From positions 62,001 to 126,000 of the forward strand of contig JAJPYN010000019.1 of NCBI GenBank assembly GCA_021204905.1: a DNA stretch of 64,000 nucleotides. Direction: 5' to 3'. Below, piece after piece: positions 34,709 to 44,501 of the stretch. The DNA is from Prevotella sp. GTDB lineage: Bacteria > Bacteroidota > Bacteroidia > Bacteroidales > Bacteroidaceae. The position numbers and the translations under genes are program-made. Below the pieces are notes generated by a model. That model was given only the letters and a program-made list of their open reading frames with translations. It ran no database searches and was not told where the DNA came from. Position 1 is the first letter of the stretch; the number at the start of each line of letters is the position of its first letter.

Positions 34709-35989
34709 TCAGCCGCCGAAGTCGTCGAAGGAAATCATGTCGTCCTCCACGCCGAGGCTGTGGAGCAGGTCGAGCACCGTCTTTGCCATCATCGGCGGAC
34801 CGCACAGATAGTACTCGCAATCTTCGGGCGTGTCGTGCTGTTTGAGGTATGTGTCGCCCATCACAGGCGCCACGAAGCCCGGCGTATACTTCACTCCCGC
34901 CGCGTCCGCCTTCGGGTCGGGACGGTCAAGAGCGAGGTGGAAATGGAAGTTGGAGAACTCTTTCTCCAGCTCCAGGAAATCGTTCAGGAACGGCACTTCG
35001 TCCAGCGCGCGTGCCCCGTAGAAATAGTGCATCTCGCGGTCGCGCACGTTCTTGGCTTTGAGCATGTGCATTATCTGCGCCCTGAGCGGTGCCATTCCCG
35101 CGCCGCCGCCTACCCAGATCATCTCCCTGCCCGTGCCGTAGTGAGGATGGAACTCCCCGTAGGGACCGCTCATTATCACCGTGTCGCCGGGTTTGAGGCT
35201 GTAAATGTAGGACGAGGCGATACCCGGGTTGACGGGCATAAAGTTGTTCGCGTCGGGCTTCTGCTGCTCGCGCGGCAGGAACGGCGGCGTCGCAATCCTC
35301 ACCGTAAGCGTGATGATGTCGCCCTCGTCGGGATAGTTCGCCATGGAATATGCGCGTATCGTCGGGTCGGGATTGGAGCAATGGAGCTCGAACATGTGGA
35401 ATTTCTCCCACGTCGGCAGGTACGTGTCGCCGATGAGATCCCGGTCGAAGTCGCTGTAATCCAACTCGAACGACGGGATTAATATCTGTGCGTAGGAGCC
35501 CGGCTCGAAGTCCATGTGCTCTCCCGGCGGCAGTGCCACCTTGAACTCTTTCAGGAATGAGGCGACGTTACGATTGTCGATGACGGTGCATTCCCACTCT
35601 TTCACGCCCAGAACGGACTCCGGCACCTTGATCGCGAGGTCGCCTTTGACCTTGCATTGGCAGCCGAGACGGAAGCCCTGCTTTATCTGCTTGCGCGTGA
35701 AATGTCCGCGTTCGGAGTCGAGGATCTCGCCACCGCCCTCCGTCACTTGGCATCTGCACTGTCCGCACGAGCCCTTTCCGCCGCACGCCGAAGGCAGGTA
35801 AACGCCCTCCATAGCGAGGGTCATGAGGAGCGAGCCGCCCTGTTCAACTTCGTATGTATCGGTATCGTTAATTGTTATCTTCACCTTGCCGGACGGGCTG
35901 AGAAACTTCTTAGCCACGAGCAACACGATGACAACAATCAATATTACTACGAGGAAAACCCCGATAGACAATAATATATAGTTCTGCAT
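34709..35989 (-). CDS. nqrF: Na+-translocating NADH:quinone reductase subunit F
   Basis: The electron-input subunit of Na+-NQR. The 426-residue protein has an N-terminal membrane helix (about 7-27) and a 2Fe-2S domain with C69, C75, C78 and C110. An FAD/NADH reductase domain follows, with RAYSMANYPDEG for FAD binding and GGGAGMAPLRAQI for NADH binding. It is the last gene of the nqrABCDEF operon. A strong ribosome site (GGGAGGT) stands just before the ATG. Confidence 0.97.
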   Translation of the reverse strand: MQNYILLSIGVFLVVILIVVIVLLVAKKFLSPSGKVKITINDTDTYEVEQGGSLLMTLAMEGVYLPSACGGKGSCGQCRCQVTEGGGEILDSERGHFTRKQIKQGFRLGCQCKVKGDLAIKVPESVLGVKEWECTVIDNRNVASFLKEFKVALPPGEHMDFEPGSYAQILIPSFELDYSDFDRDLIGDTYLPTWEKFHMFELHCSNPDPTIRAYSMANYPDEGDIITLTVRIATPPFLPREQQKPDANNFMPVNPGIASSYIYSLKPGDTVIMSGPYGEFHPHYGTGREMIWVGGGAGMAPLRAQIMHMLKAKNVRDREMHYFYGARALDEVPFLNDFLELEKEFSNFHFHLALDRPDPKADAAGVKYTPGFVAPVMGDTYLKQHDTPEDCEYYLCGPPMMAKTVLDLLHSLGVEDDMISFDDFGG

Positions 35990-36005
35990 AAGTTACCTCC
36001 CGTGT

Positions 36006-36632
36006 TTAGATTTTTATGCCGGAGAAGCACATCATCGCCATTGCCATCAGTCCGACAGTAATAAATGTGATGCCCAGACCGCGCAGGGGCTTCGGCACGT
36101 CGGAGAATTCGAGCTTCTCGCGGATGGCTCCCATCGCCACGATTGCCAGTGTCCAGCCCAGTCCCGACCCTATCGCGTAGGCTATCGCATCCCACACATT
36201 GCCGATATATTGGGTGTTCGACGGGTCGAGATTGATACGCTGCTGCATGAAGAGCGAGGCTCCCATGATGGCGCAGTTCACCGCAATGAGCGGCAGGAAT
36301 ATGCCCAGCGAGGCATACAACGACGGCGAGAAGCGCTCCACTATCATCTCTACGATTTGCACCATGCCCGCAATGACGGCGATGAAAAGGATGAACGACA
36401 GATAGCTGAGGTCGACGCCGGGAGCGATACAGTCCGGTCCGAGCACCTTTGTTTGCAACAAATAGTCCACCGGGACGGTGATGAGCAGCACGAACGTTAC
36501 TGCCATGCCCAGCCCCAAAGAGGTCTTCACGTTCTTGCTCACGGCAAGGAACGAACACATCCCGAGGAAGAATGCGAAGATCATATTGTCGACGAAGATC
36601 GACCTAAAGAATAATGCTGTTATATGTTCCAT
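36006..36632 (-). CDS. nqrE: Na+-translocating NADH:quinone reductase subunit E
   Basis: A 208-residue integral membrane subunit with six predicted helices, homologous to RnfA and NqrD. It carries the half-channel motif near its start ([17 protein letters not shown]), with a cysteine in the place known to bind the intramembrane iron centre with NqrD. It begins 3 bases after nqrD and is preceded by AAGGAGG. Confidence 0.96.
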   Translation of the reverse strand: MEHITALFFRSIFVDNMIFAFFLGMCSFLAVSKNVKTSLGLGMAVTFVLLITVPVDYLLQTKVLGPDCIAPGVDLSYLSFILFIAVIAGMVQIVEMIVERFSPSLYASLGIFLPLIAVNCAIMGASLFMQQRINLDPSNTQYIGNVWDAIAYAIGSGLGWTLAIVAMGAIREKLEFSDVPKPLRGLGITFITVGLMAMAMMCFSGIKI

Positions 36633-36635
36633 AGT

Positions 36636-37259
36636 TTAGTCCTCCTTATAAAAATACGCGCGGTGCACCCAGATGATGATTCCGACGAGGATGAGCGCCA
36701 TTGCCGGCATGGTCATCATGCCGTTGTTGACATACCCGTGGGCGTATGCGCTGTCGGGAATTATTTGGTATCCGAGCAACGAACCGCGCCCGAGAAACTC
36801 CCTGACGGCACCTACTATGATAAGTATATATGCGTAGCCGATGCCGTTGCTGATGCCGTCGAGGAACGACGGATATGGCGCGTTCATCATCGCAAACGCC
36901 TCCAAACGACCCATGAGAATACAATTGGTGATGATAAGTCCCACGTAGACCGACAGCTCCACGCTTACATCGTAGACGAAAGCCTTGAGTATTTGGCTGA
37001 CAATCGTTACCAATGCCGCCACCACAACGAGCTGTACGATGATACGTATGCGGTTGGGGATGGTGTGGCGGAGCAGCGATATTATCACGTTAGAGAATGC
37101 CGTGATGACCGTTACGGCAAGTCCCATGACGAGCGCGGGCTTGAGTTGCGTCGTAACAGCCAGCGCCGAGCAGATACCGAGCACCTGTACGAGCACGGGA
37201 TTGTTGTTGCTCAGAGGCGTGAGAAATACGTCTCTATGTTCTTTACTGAATATACTCAT
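36636..37259 (-). CDS. nqrD: Na+-translocating NADH:quinone reductase subunit D
   Basis: A 207-residue integral membrane subunit, homologous to RnfE and paired with NqrE. The segment NNPVLVQVLGICSALAVTTQ near the N-terminus holds the cysteine expected at the intramembrane iron site. Its ATG overlaps the nqrC stop (ATGA), so the two are translationally coupled. Confidence 0.96.
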   Translation of the reverse strand: MSIFSKEHRDVFLTPLSNNNPVLVQVLGICSALAVTTQLKPALVMGLAVTVITAFSNVIISLLRHTIPNRIRIIVQLVVVAALVTIVSQILKAFVYDVSVELSVYVGLIITNCILMGRLEAFAMMNAPYPSFLDGISNGIGYAYILIIVGAVREFLGRGSLLGYQIIPDSAYAHGYVNNGMMTMPAMALILVGIIIWVHRAYFYKED

Positions 37260-37981
37260 TGTTCGCCCTCCTCTTCTTCGTTAGTGTTTTGTTCGGGTTG
37301 TGCCGCCTCACGGATAAACGAGAGATAGTTCGCGAGGCTGCTCTTGAGCATCTCGTCCACGCCGTTGCTTGTCAGTGTGGCGCCCGTTACGGCATCCACC
37401 TCGCACGTCGGGTCGGGGTTGTCGGCGGCTTTCTTCACGCCGAGGATTATCTTCTCCCCGTCGGAAACTTTCTTCCCGACGAACTTGCTCTGCCACGTCT
37501 TGGAGTCTTTTATCTCCGCGCCCAGCCCCGCAGTCTCGCCCTGATGGTCGAAATACGCGCCGAAGACGGTCTGTCTGTCGGCGTTAAGAGCGATATAACC
37601 CCATATCGGACCCCACAAGCCCATGCCGTAGACGGGCAGCACATATTTCGTCTCGCCGTCCACTTCGGCAACGAAGACGTGGTAGCGACCCGCCTTTATC
37701 TCCGGGTTGTAGTTGGTCTGAAAGTCCTCAATCGGCACCTCCACAAGTCCCGCACCGTCCCAGAGATTGTCCGTGACGGTCTCCGCGTAGGTCTTGTCGA
37801 CATCCTCCGTCTCGATATGCAGGGCGGTAAGGATTTTCGATTTCACATCGTTGGTAACGTTAGTCTCTTGCTTCGCCTTCAATGAAGAGGAGACGAAAGC
37901 CAAGAGGAACGCCACTACGACGACCAGTATGACAGCATATATAATAATGTAAGAGTTGCTGTTGGTATTTAGTTTTGCCAT
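37256..37981 (-). CDS. nqrC: Na+-translocating NADH:quinone reductase subunit C
   Basis: A 241-residue subunit with one N-terminal membrane helix (about 11-31) and a periplasmic FMN domain. The covalent flavin attachment motif is TGATLTS, with T204 as the probable acceptor. A flavin transferase (ApbE) is needed for this but is not in the window. The Shine-Dalgarno AAAGGAGG overlaps the end of nqrB. Confidence 0.96.
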   Translation of the reverse strand: MAKLNTNSNSYIIIYAVILVVVVAFLLAFVSSSLKAKQETNVTNDVKSKILTALHIETEDVDKTYAETVTDNLWDGAGLVEVPIEDFQTNYNPEIKAGRYHVFVAEVDGETKYVLPVYGMGLWGPIWGYIALNADRQTVFGAYFDHQGETAGLGAEIKDSKTWQSKFVGKKVSDGEKIILGVKKAADNPDPTCEVDAVTGATLTSNGVDEMLKSSLANYLSFIREAAQPEQNTNEEEEGEQ

Positions 37982-37996
37982 ATCCGAGTTCCTCCT

Positions 37997-39160
37997 TTAT
38001 TTAGTATTGACACGTTTGGCACGCTTGCGGATGTTTGCCTCCACCACGTAATGGTCGATGGTAGAGGAGAACATGTTCATCAAAAGTATGGCGAGCATCA
38101 TGCCCTCCGGGTAACCGGGGTTCATCACTCTGACGACTATTGCCACGATGCCGATAAGCACGCCGTAGATGTATTTGCCCTTTTCCGTGCGGCACGACGT
38201 TACGGGGTCGGGCGCCATAAATACCGCGCCGAAGCAGAAGCCGCCGTAGACGAGGTGCTCATACCACGTCAGCGGACTCATGCCGAGTGCGTGGAAGAGC
38301 CATGCCGTCGCAGCGCCGCCGATGAAGACACTGAGCGTAACCTTCCAGCTCGATATGCCCGCCCAGAGCAGGATAAGCGCGCCGATGGCGATAGCAATGA
38401 CCGATGTCTCGCCGATAGAGCCGGGGATAAGTCCCGTAACGGCGTCGCAGAGGCTGAACGAGTCGGTGTTGCCCGTCTGCGCAAGCTCTCCGAGAGGCGT
38501 CGCGGCAGTGATGCCGTCGGGCAAGTCATACCCCAAGCCGAGCATAGACCGGTCTGCCACCCACACCGTATCGCCGCTCATCTTCGACGGATAAGAGAAG
38601 AAGAGGAACGCGCGCGTGAGGAGCGCGGGGTTGAAGATGTTCATTCCCGTGCCGCCGAAGATCTCCTTGCCGATGATGACGGCAAAGGCGCAGGCAATGG
38701 CGAGCATCCATAGCGGGCAGTTGGCGGGGATAATCATCGGGATGACAATGCCCGTCACGAGGTAGCCCTCCTGTATTTCTTCTTTCTTCCACTGTGCCCA
38801 GCAGAACTCTATTGCCAAGCCGACGACATAGCTGACGATGATTTTCGGCAGCACGACAATCAGTCCGTAGCCGAACATCGCCCAGAACCCCGTCTCGGCA
38901 AGCTTGCCGGCAACAAGCGCATTCTGGTAGCCGATGTTGTACATACCGAACAAGAGCGCCGGCAACAGCGCAATGACCGCCATCGACATTATTCGCTTCG
39001 AGTCGATGGCATCGTGGATATGCACGCCCGACTTCGAGGTGTTGTTCGGCACATAGAGGAACGACTCTAAGCCCTCAAACACGCTCCTAAGCGCGGAGAA
39101 CTTGCCGCCCGCCTCGAAATTAGGCTTTATCCGGTCGATATATTCTCTTAAATTTCCCAT
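37997..39160 (-). CDS. nqrB: Na+-translocating NADH:quinone reductase subunit B
   Basis: A 387-residue subunit with about ten membrane helices, forming the main Na+ channel and carrying covalent FMN. The segment DGITAATPLGE holds T221, the probable flavin acceptor. I chose the ATG at 39160, two bases after the nqrA stop, with AAGGAGA before it. A TTG two codons earlier is less likely. Confidence 0.96.
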   Translation of the reverse strand: MGNLREYIDRIKPNFEAGGKFSALRSVFEGLESFLYVPNNTSKSGVHIHDAIDSKRIMSMAVIALLPALLFGMYNIGYQNALVAGKLAETGFWAMFGYGLIVVLPKIIVSYVVGLAIEFCWAQWKKEEIQEGYLVTGIVIPMIIPANCPLWMLAIACAFAVIIGKEIFGGTGMNIFNPALLTRAFLFFSYPSKMSGDTVWVADRSMLGLGYDLPDGITAATPLGELAQTGNTDSFSLCDAVTGLIPGSIGETSVIAIAIGALILLWAGISSWKVTLSVFIGGAATAWLFHALGMSPLTWYEHLVYGGFCFGAVFMAPDPVTSCRTEKGKYIYGVLIGIVAIVVRVMNPGYPEGMMLAILLMNMFSSTIDHYVVEANIRKRAKRVNTK

Positions 39161-39162
39161 AA

Positions 39163-40512
39163 TCAAGCATTCTCCTTTCTCAGAATATCAAGCCCCTCGC
39201 GCACTATCCTCTGCAGTTCCATCTTGCTGGAGCAGACAAACTCCGCCACGGCGAAGTCCTCCGGCGACACTTCGTAGATGCCGAGCGCCTCCTGACGGTC
39301 TATGTCGCCCGCGATGAGAGCCTTTATCAGGTATTCCCCGTAGATATCCATCGGCAACACTTTGTCGTATTCGCCGCTCATTATCATGTGGCGCTCGCCG
39401 CCTTTGACGCGCGCATCGAGGTTATAAGTTTTGTTCTTCCCTTGCAGCCAAGAGAAATAGCTGCGCGACGTGGAAAAGTCTTTCAGACGCGGCATTATCC
39501 ATCCGAACATCTCGTTATGATTCCTTCCTTCGGGGATGACGCATACTGCGGAGGTGTGCGCCCCGAGAAATCCGTCTTTTGAAGATAGTTTCCCGGTGAG
39601 CGGATTGCCGTCGATGATGCGGCAGTTGTCAGCGTCTTTGAGCTGTCCGGCGAGGATATCCGCCATCGGCGTGCCTACGAGACAGTCGACGAAACAAGGA
39701 TTTTTCACCTCCGAACCGCCAACCGCCACGGTGCGCGTCAGGTCAACCCGCCCCGTATTAAGCAGACGCCCGATGAACAAGACCGCCGTCGGCTCCACAG
39801 TCCACACGATTTCGCCCTTATTCACGGGGCTGATATGATTCACTTGCACGCCGACATTGCCTGCGGGACACTTGCCGTCGAAGACATTCACTTCGCAGTC
39901 CTTCGCCACAAGCAATGCCGGTGCCGTTTGCTTTGCGCCGACGCCGAGGCAGAGGGGCGCGATTTTCGACAATGCCGTGATGCCCGTTTGAAAATCCTTC
40001 TCGCGGCCTTCAATCTCTTTCTCGAAACCGCACTCGAGCGGCATATCGCGCAAGGCGGAAACGAAGATGCCCTTGGGTTTGTCGGCGGGATTAGCGACGA
40101 CGGCGTAAGGCAGTTGGTTGATGTAAACAAACAGGCCGGCCTTCACGATTGCCGCAACGACCTCTTCGCCCGTCATCGCCGCCACGTTCTTCTTGTCGAA
40201 CTCGGCAAACACCTGTTTCTTGTCCGCCGCAATGCGCACGCTGAGCAGTTTCCTCCGCTCGCCGCGCTCCACCAGCGTTATCTTGCCGCTCACCGGCGAC
40301 GCGCAACCGGCTCCTGTCGCCTTGTCGAGAAACAGCACATCGCCCGCGCGCACGACATCGCCCTCCTTCACCGTCATCCGCGGCACGAGGCCCGTGAACG
40401 ACGACGGCAGAACAGCGTATTCGCGCGCCAACGGCAACGGCTGCCGCGAGCCTGTCGCTTGTCCGGCAAGGCGGATGTCGAGCCCTTTGCGCAACTTAAA
40501 TACGTTTTTCAT
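39163..40512 (-). CDS. nqrA: Na+-translocating NADH:quinone reductase subunit A
   Basis: The first gene of the operon encodes a 449-residue peripheral subunit that begins KNVFKLRKGLDIRLAGQA, the NqrA hallmark, and is related to RnfC but without its iron-sulfur motifs. The complex oxidises NADH, reduces a quinone and pumps Na+. I chose the ATG at 40512. The frame is open for 44 codons more, but those residues are basic and not conserved. A promoter lies about 90 bases upstream. Confidence 0.96.
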   Translation of the reverse strand: MKNVFKLRKGLDIRLAGQATGSRQPLPLAREYAVLPSSFTGLVPRMTVKEGDVVRAGDVLFLDKATGAGCASPVSGKITLVERGERRKLLSVRIAADKKQVFAEFDKKNVAAMTGEEVVAAIVKAGLFVYINQLPYAVVANPADKPKGIFVSALRDMPLECGFEKEIEGREKDFQTGITALSKIAPLCLGVGAKQTAPALLVAKDCEVNVFDGKCPAGNVGVQVNHISPVNKGEIVWTVEPTAVLFIGRLLNTGRVDLTRTVAVGGSEVKNPCFVDCLVGTPMADILAGQLKDADNCRIIDGNPLTGKLSSKDGFLGAHTSAVCVIPEGRNHNEMFGWIMPRLKDFSTSRSYFSWLQGKNKTYNLDARVKGGERHMIMSGEYDKVLPMDIYGEYLIKALIAGDIDRQEALGIYEVSPEDFAVAEFVCSSKMELQRIVREGLDILRKENA

Positions 40513-40600
40513 CAGATTCTTAGCTTTATTGATTTTTGTTACTTTTTGTGTTATCAAAGTACGCCGCCGCAAGCTGTACGTTGCCCGGCGCGCACGTGTG

Positions 40601-40631
40601 CAAAGATATGAAAGAAAACGGAAAAGACAAG
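40601..40631 (-). promoter_or_regulatory. Promoter of the nqr operon
   Basis: On the minus strand, CTTG (complement at 40628-40631) is followed by a 19-base spacer and TATCTTTG (complement at 40601-40608), an exact TAnnTTTG. The predicted leader to nqrA is about 80 bases. Confidence 0.6.
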
Positions 40632-40732
40632 GCTTGCGCCGCAAAATATGCCCCTCGCGCGAAAATTAACTTGGCGCAAGCTGCTGACAATTACCTTACG
40701 GCTTACGGCAAAGGCGAAAAGCGTCGTTTTTA

Positions 40733-40764
40733 TTTGCGCTTTACCTTTGTTTGCACTACCTTTG
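40733..40764 (+). promoter_or_regulatory. Promoter of glyS
   Basis: TTTG at 40733-40736, a 20-base spacer and TACCTTTG at 40757-40764 form an exact Bacteroidota promoter. The ATG follows 31 bases later. A second TACCTTTG at 40742-40749 overlaps the spacer. Confidence 0.8.
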
Positions 40765-40795
40765 CGGCTATATTTCAAGCAAACGAACAAGGATT

Positions 40796-42340
40796 ATGGC
40801 GCAAAACGAAGACGTTTTCAAAAAGATAGTGAGCCACTGCAAGGAGTACGGGTTCGTGTTCCCGAGCAGCGACATTTACGACGGCTTGGGCGCGGTGTAC
40901 GACTACGGTCAGAACGGCGTGGAGCTGAAAAACAACATCAAGCAATATTGGTGGCAGTATATGGTGCTTGTCCACGAGAACATCGTGGGCATCGACGCGG
41001 CAATCTTCATGCACCCGACGGTGTGGAAGGCATCGGGACACGTCGACGCGTTCAACGACCCGCTCATCGACAACCGCGACTCGAAGAAACGTTATCGCGC
41101 GGATGTGCTCATCGAGGATCAAATTGCAAAGTACGAAGGGCAAATTGAGAAGGAAGTTGAAAAGGCGCGCAAGAGGTTTAAGGACGCATTCAACGAGGAG
41201 CAATACCGCTCGACCTCGCCCCGCGTAACCGAACTTCAAAGCAAGCGCGACGCCCTTCACGAGCGTTATACTATCGCTCTGAATAACAACGATTTAGCCG
41301 AGCTGAAACAGATCATCCTCGACGAGGAAATTGTTTGCCCTATTTCCGGCACGCGCAACTGGACCGATGTCAGGCAGTTCAACCTGATGTTTTCGACCGA
41401 GGTCGGTTCCACGTCGGAGGGTGCGAACAAGATTTACCTTCGTCCCGAGACGGCGCAGGGCATTTTTGTCAACTACCTCAACGTGCAGAAGACTTCCCGG
41501 CAGAAGTTGCCGTTCGGCATCGCGCAGATAGGCAAGGCGTTCCGCAACGAGATCGTGGCGCGGCAGTTCATCTTCCGTATGCGCGAGTTCGAGCAGATGG
41601 AGATGCAGTTCTTCGTCAAGCCGGGCACGGAGCTCGATTGGTTTAAGACGTGGAAGAAACGCAGAATGGCGTGGCATCAGGCGCTGGGCTTCGGCACGGA
41701 GAACTACCGTTTCCACGACCACGAGAAGCTCGCCCACTATGCTAATGCCGCGACGGACATCGAGTTCCGCATGCCGTTCGGGTTCAAAGAAGTGGAGGGC
41801 ATCCACTCGCGCACGAACTTCGACTTGTCGCAACACGCCAAGTATTCGGGCAAGAAGATAGAATATTTCGACGCGGAGACAGGCGAGAGCTATACGCCCT
41901 ACGTGATAGAGACGAGCATCGGCGTAGACCGCATGTTCCTCTCCGTGATGTGTCACGCCTACGAGGAGGAGACCCTGCCCTCCGGCGAGACGCGCACCGT
42001 GCTGCATCTGCCCGCCGCCCTCGCACCCGTGAAGCTGGCGGTGTTCCCCCTTACCAAGAAAGACGGACTGCCGGAGAAGGCACGCGAGATAGTCGACAGC
42101 CTGAAGTTCCATTTCAATTGCCACTACGAGGAGAAAGACCAGATCGGCAAGCGCTACCGCCGTCAGGACGCGATAGGCACGCCCTACTGCGTTACCGTCG
42201 ACAATCAGACGCTCGAAGACAACACCGTAACGCTGCGCCACCGCGACACGATGGAGCAGGAACGCGTGAATATCAGCGACTTGCGGGCAATCATCGAGGA
42301 CAGGGTGTCGATTGTCTCTTTGCTCAAAGGGCTCGAATAG
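40796..42340 (+). CDS. glyS: Glycine--tRNA ligase (dimeric class II type)
   Basis: Glycyl-tRNA synthetase of the single-chain type, 514 residues. The segments KNNIKQYWWQYMV and HVDAFNDPL near the start, RPETAQGIFVNYLNVQ (motif 2 region) and the C-terminal anticodon-binding domain beginning KLAVFPLTKKDGL are characteristic. I chose the ATG at 40796 (MAQNEDVFKKI). A methionine 45 bases earlier lies on the promoter. The FKBP lipoprotein gene follows after 34 bases. Confidence 0.96.
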   Translation: MAQNEDVFKKIVSHCKEYGFVFPSSDIYDGLGAVYDYGQNGVELKNNIKQYWWQYMVLVHENIVGIDAAIFMHPTVWKASGHVDAFNDPLIDNRDSKKRYRADVLIEDQIAKYEGQIEKEVEKARKRFKDAFNEEQYRSTSPRVTELQSKRDALHERYTIALNNNDLAELKQIILDEEIVCPISGTRNWTDVRQFNLMFSTEVGSTSEGANKIYLRPETAQGIFVNYLNVQKTSRQKLPFGIAQIGKAFRNEIVARQFIFRMREFEQMEMQFFVKPGTELDWFKTWKKRRMAWHQALGFGTENYRFHDHEKLAHYANAATDIEFRMPFGFKEVEGIHSRTNFDLSQHAKYSGKKIEYFDAETGESYTPYVIETSIGVDRMFLSVMCHAYEEETLPSGETRTVLHLPAALAPVKLAVFPLTKKDGLPEKAREIVDSLKFHFNCHYEEKDQIGKRYRRQDAIGTPYCVTVDNQTLEDNTVTLRHRDTMEQERVNISDLRAIIEDRVSIVSLLKGLE

Positions 42341-42374
42341 TGCGGCGCGCTTCTTAATAAAAAACATTTACCCG

Positions 42375-43010
42375 ATGATGAATTTTAAACACACTCCCGT
42401 ATTTGCCTTCTCGTTGTTGCTCCTTGCGGCGACGGCACTGACTTCCTGCTCGGAAAGCGACGACACGGTGGAGGAGTTCCCCGATTGGGAAGCCACGAAT
42501 ACGGCATATTTCAGCAACCTTTACACCACCACCCAATCGCTCATCGCCTCGGGCAACACGTCGTGGAAAATCATTCGTTCGTGGTCGCTCATCGAGGATG
42601 ACGAATATTTCACCGCCGACCCCGAAGACAACATCATCGTCGAGGTGCTCGAAGAAGGCACGGGCGAGGGTTGCCCGATTTACACCGACTACGCGTGGGT
42701 GCATTACAAAGGCAGCCTGTTGCCGTCGGTGAGCTACCCCGAAGGCTATGTTTTCGACCAGTCGTACTACGGCGATTTCAACGAAGCTACCGCCCTGCCT
42801 ACATCCTTGCTTGTCAGTTCGGTGGTTGACGGCTTCTCCACCGCGCTGCAAAACATGCACATCGGCGATTATTGGAGGGTGTACATCCCTTATCAACTGG
42901 GTTACGGCACGGACGCCACCGACGCCATACCCGCTTATTCCACGCTCATTTTCGAGATACGTCTTGTGGCGTACGCGCGCCCCGATGTCGATTTGCCCGT
43001 TACATGGTAG
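42375..43010 (+). CDS. FKBP-type peptidyl-prolyl isomerase lipoprotein
   Basis: A 211-residue lipoprotein (lipobox ending at C25, ALTSC) with one FKBP-type domain in its C-terminal half. Conserved pieces include WVHYKGSLL, YVFDQSY, VVDGFSTALQNMHIGDYWRVYIPYQLGYG and STLIFEIRLV. It should assist protein folding at the outer membrane or in the periplasm. Two neighbouring ATGs (42375 and 42378) are possible starts and differ by one residue. Its place behind glyS looks like a Bacteroidales arrangement I have seen before. Confidence 0.9.
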   Translation: MMNFKHTPVFAFSLLLLAATALTSCSESDDTVEEFPDWEATNTAYFSNLYTTTQSLIASGNTSWKIIRSWSLIEDDEYFTADPEDNIIVEVLEEGTGEGCPIYTDYAWVHYKGSLLPSVSYPEGYVFDQSYYGDFNEATALPTSLLVSSVVDGFSTALQNMHIGDYWRVYIPYQLGYGTDATDAIPAYSTLIFEIRLVAYARPDVDLPVTW

Positions 43011-43028
43011 GCTCTCCTTGGGGGTAGG

Positions 43029-44480
43029 ATGTCGGTAAAAAAGAGTGATTTGCTCCTTGCGAAGATCCGCGACGGGGCAGTGCTGACAAACAACGAGAAG
43101 CTCAGGCTGATAATAAGTCTGAGCATTCCGTCTATTTTGGCGCAACTCACTACGACGCTGATGTTCTTCATCGACGCGGCGATGGTGGGGTCGCTCGGTG
43201 CCTCCGCCTCCGCCTCGGTGGGCATCGTGGAGACCACGCTGTGGCTGTTCTTCTCCGTGGCGAACGCGTGCACTATCGGCTTCGGCGTGCAAGTGGCTAA
43301 CGCAATAGGGGCTAACGATTTCAAAAGGGCGCGGCGCGTGATGCGGACAGGCATCGTTACGTCGCTCCTCGTCTCCGTTACGCTGTGCATCATCGGCATC
43401 GCAGTGTGCCGCAGACTGCCGTTCTGGCTCGGCGCGGGAGCGGATATTGCCGGCGACGCGAGCATCTATTTCCTCATCTATGTCGGCTCCGTACCGTTCT
43501 TCCAGCTCAACGGCTTTTTCGCCAACATGCTGAAAAGTTCGGGCAATATGCGCACGCCGTCAGCACTGAACATCCTCTCCTGCGTGCTCGACGTGGTGTT
43601 CAACTTCCTCTGCATCTACCCCACGCGAACCATTTCCTTCCTTTCGCTCAATATACCCCTGCCCGGCTTGGGGCTCGGCGTGGCGGGTGCGGCGTTAGGA
43701 AGTGTGATAGCCATCGTCATCACCGTAATTTTAATGGCGCATTCAGCCTTGTTTCGCTCGCCCATACTTGCATTAAAACACGACATCGGCGATAAAAATA
43801 TCTCCTGGCGACCCGACTTCTCCGTGCTCCGGCGGATGATAAAAATCTCCTCGCCCCTCGCCGCGCAGTATTGCCTGATGAACGGCGCACAGATGGTCTC
43901 CACGATGATTGTCGCGCCGCTCGGCAACTTCGCTATTGCCGCCAACAACTTCGCCGTCAACGCCGAGGCGCTCTGCTACATGCCCGGCTATGGCATCGCG
44001 GACGCGGGCACGACACTCGTGGGACAGAGCATCGGCGCGCGCCGTTTCGACCTGTGCAAGAGCCTCGCCTATCGCTGCGTGGCGGCGGGAATGATTGTGA
44101 TGGCATTTATGGGCTTTATTATGTACATCGCCGCGCCCGAACTGATGGGACTGATGACGCCCGTGCCGGAGATTGTCTCGCTCGGAGCACAGGCATTGCG
44201 CATCGAGGCGTTTGCCGAACCGATGTTCGCCGCGGCAATCATCTGCAGCAGCTGCATGGTGGGTGCGGGCGACACGGCAGTACCAGCGGCGATGAACCTG
44301 TTCACGATGTGGGGCATACGCCTCACTATTGCCGCTTGGCTCGCGCCGATATGGGGCTTGGCGGGCGCGTGGACGGGCATGGCGGTGGAGCTGACGCTGC
44401 GCGGAATAATCTTCCTCATAAGGCTCATCCGCGGCTCGTGGCTGAAGAAATCAATGCTTTCGGCGGAGTTGAAAGTATAA
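43029..44480 (+). CDS. MATE-family efflux transporter
   Basis: A 483-residue inner-membrane protein with 12 predicted helices in two related halves, as in MATE (NorM/DinF) exporters that expel drugs or metabolites using Na+ or H+. Segments such as SIPSILAQLTTTLMFFIDAA and the second-half counterpart ISSPLAAQYCLMNGAQMVST are typical. It lies 18 bases after the FKBP gene. The substrate cannot be predicted. Confidence 0.92.
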   Translation: MSVKKSDLLLAKIRDGAVLTNNEKLRLIISLSIPSILAQLTTTLMFFIDAAMVGSLGASASASVGIVETTLWLFFSVANACTIGFGVQVANAIGANDFKRARRVMRTGIVTSLLVSVTLCIIGIAVCRRLPFWLGAGADIAGDASIYFLIYVGSVPFFQLNGFFANMLKSSGNMRTPSALNILSCVLDVVFNFLCIYPTRTISFLSLNIPLPGLGLGVAGAALGSVIAIVITVILMAHSALFRSPILALKHDIGDKNISWRPDFSVLRRMIKISSPLAAQYCLMNGAQMVSTMIVAPLGNFAIAANNFAVNAEALCYMPGYGIADAGTTLVGQSIGARRFDLCKSLAYRCVAAGMIVMAFMGFIMYIAAPELMGLMTPVPEIVSLGAQALRIEAFAEPMFAAAIICSSCMVGAGDTAVPAAMNLFTMWGIRLTIAAWLAPIWGLAGAWTGMAVELTLRGIIFLIRLIRGSWLKKSMLSAELKV

Positions 44481-44501
44481 AAAGAAAAAACTTGGATTTC
44501 T

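Noticed and set aside
39163..40512. First gene of the pump operon as rnfC
   Set aside because: The N-terminus and the full six-gene set, including the two flavin-attachment motifs in NqrB and NqrC and the NqrF reductase, fit Nqr. The iron-sulfur motifs of RnfC are absent.
40666..40684. A second sigma-54-like site (TTGGCGC...TGCT) upstream of glyS
   Set aside because: The distance between the GG and GC elements is two bases too short, and the A of the GGCAC core is replaced.
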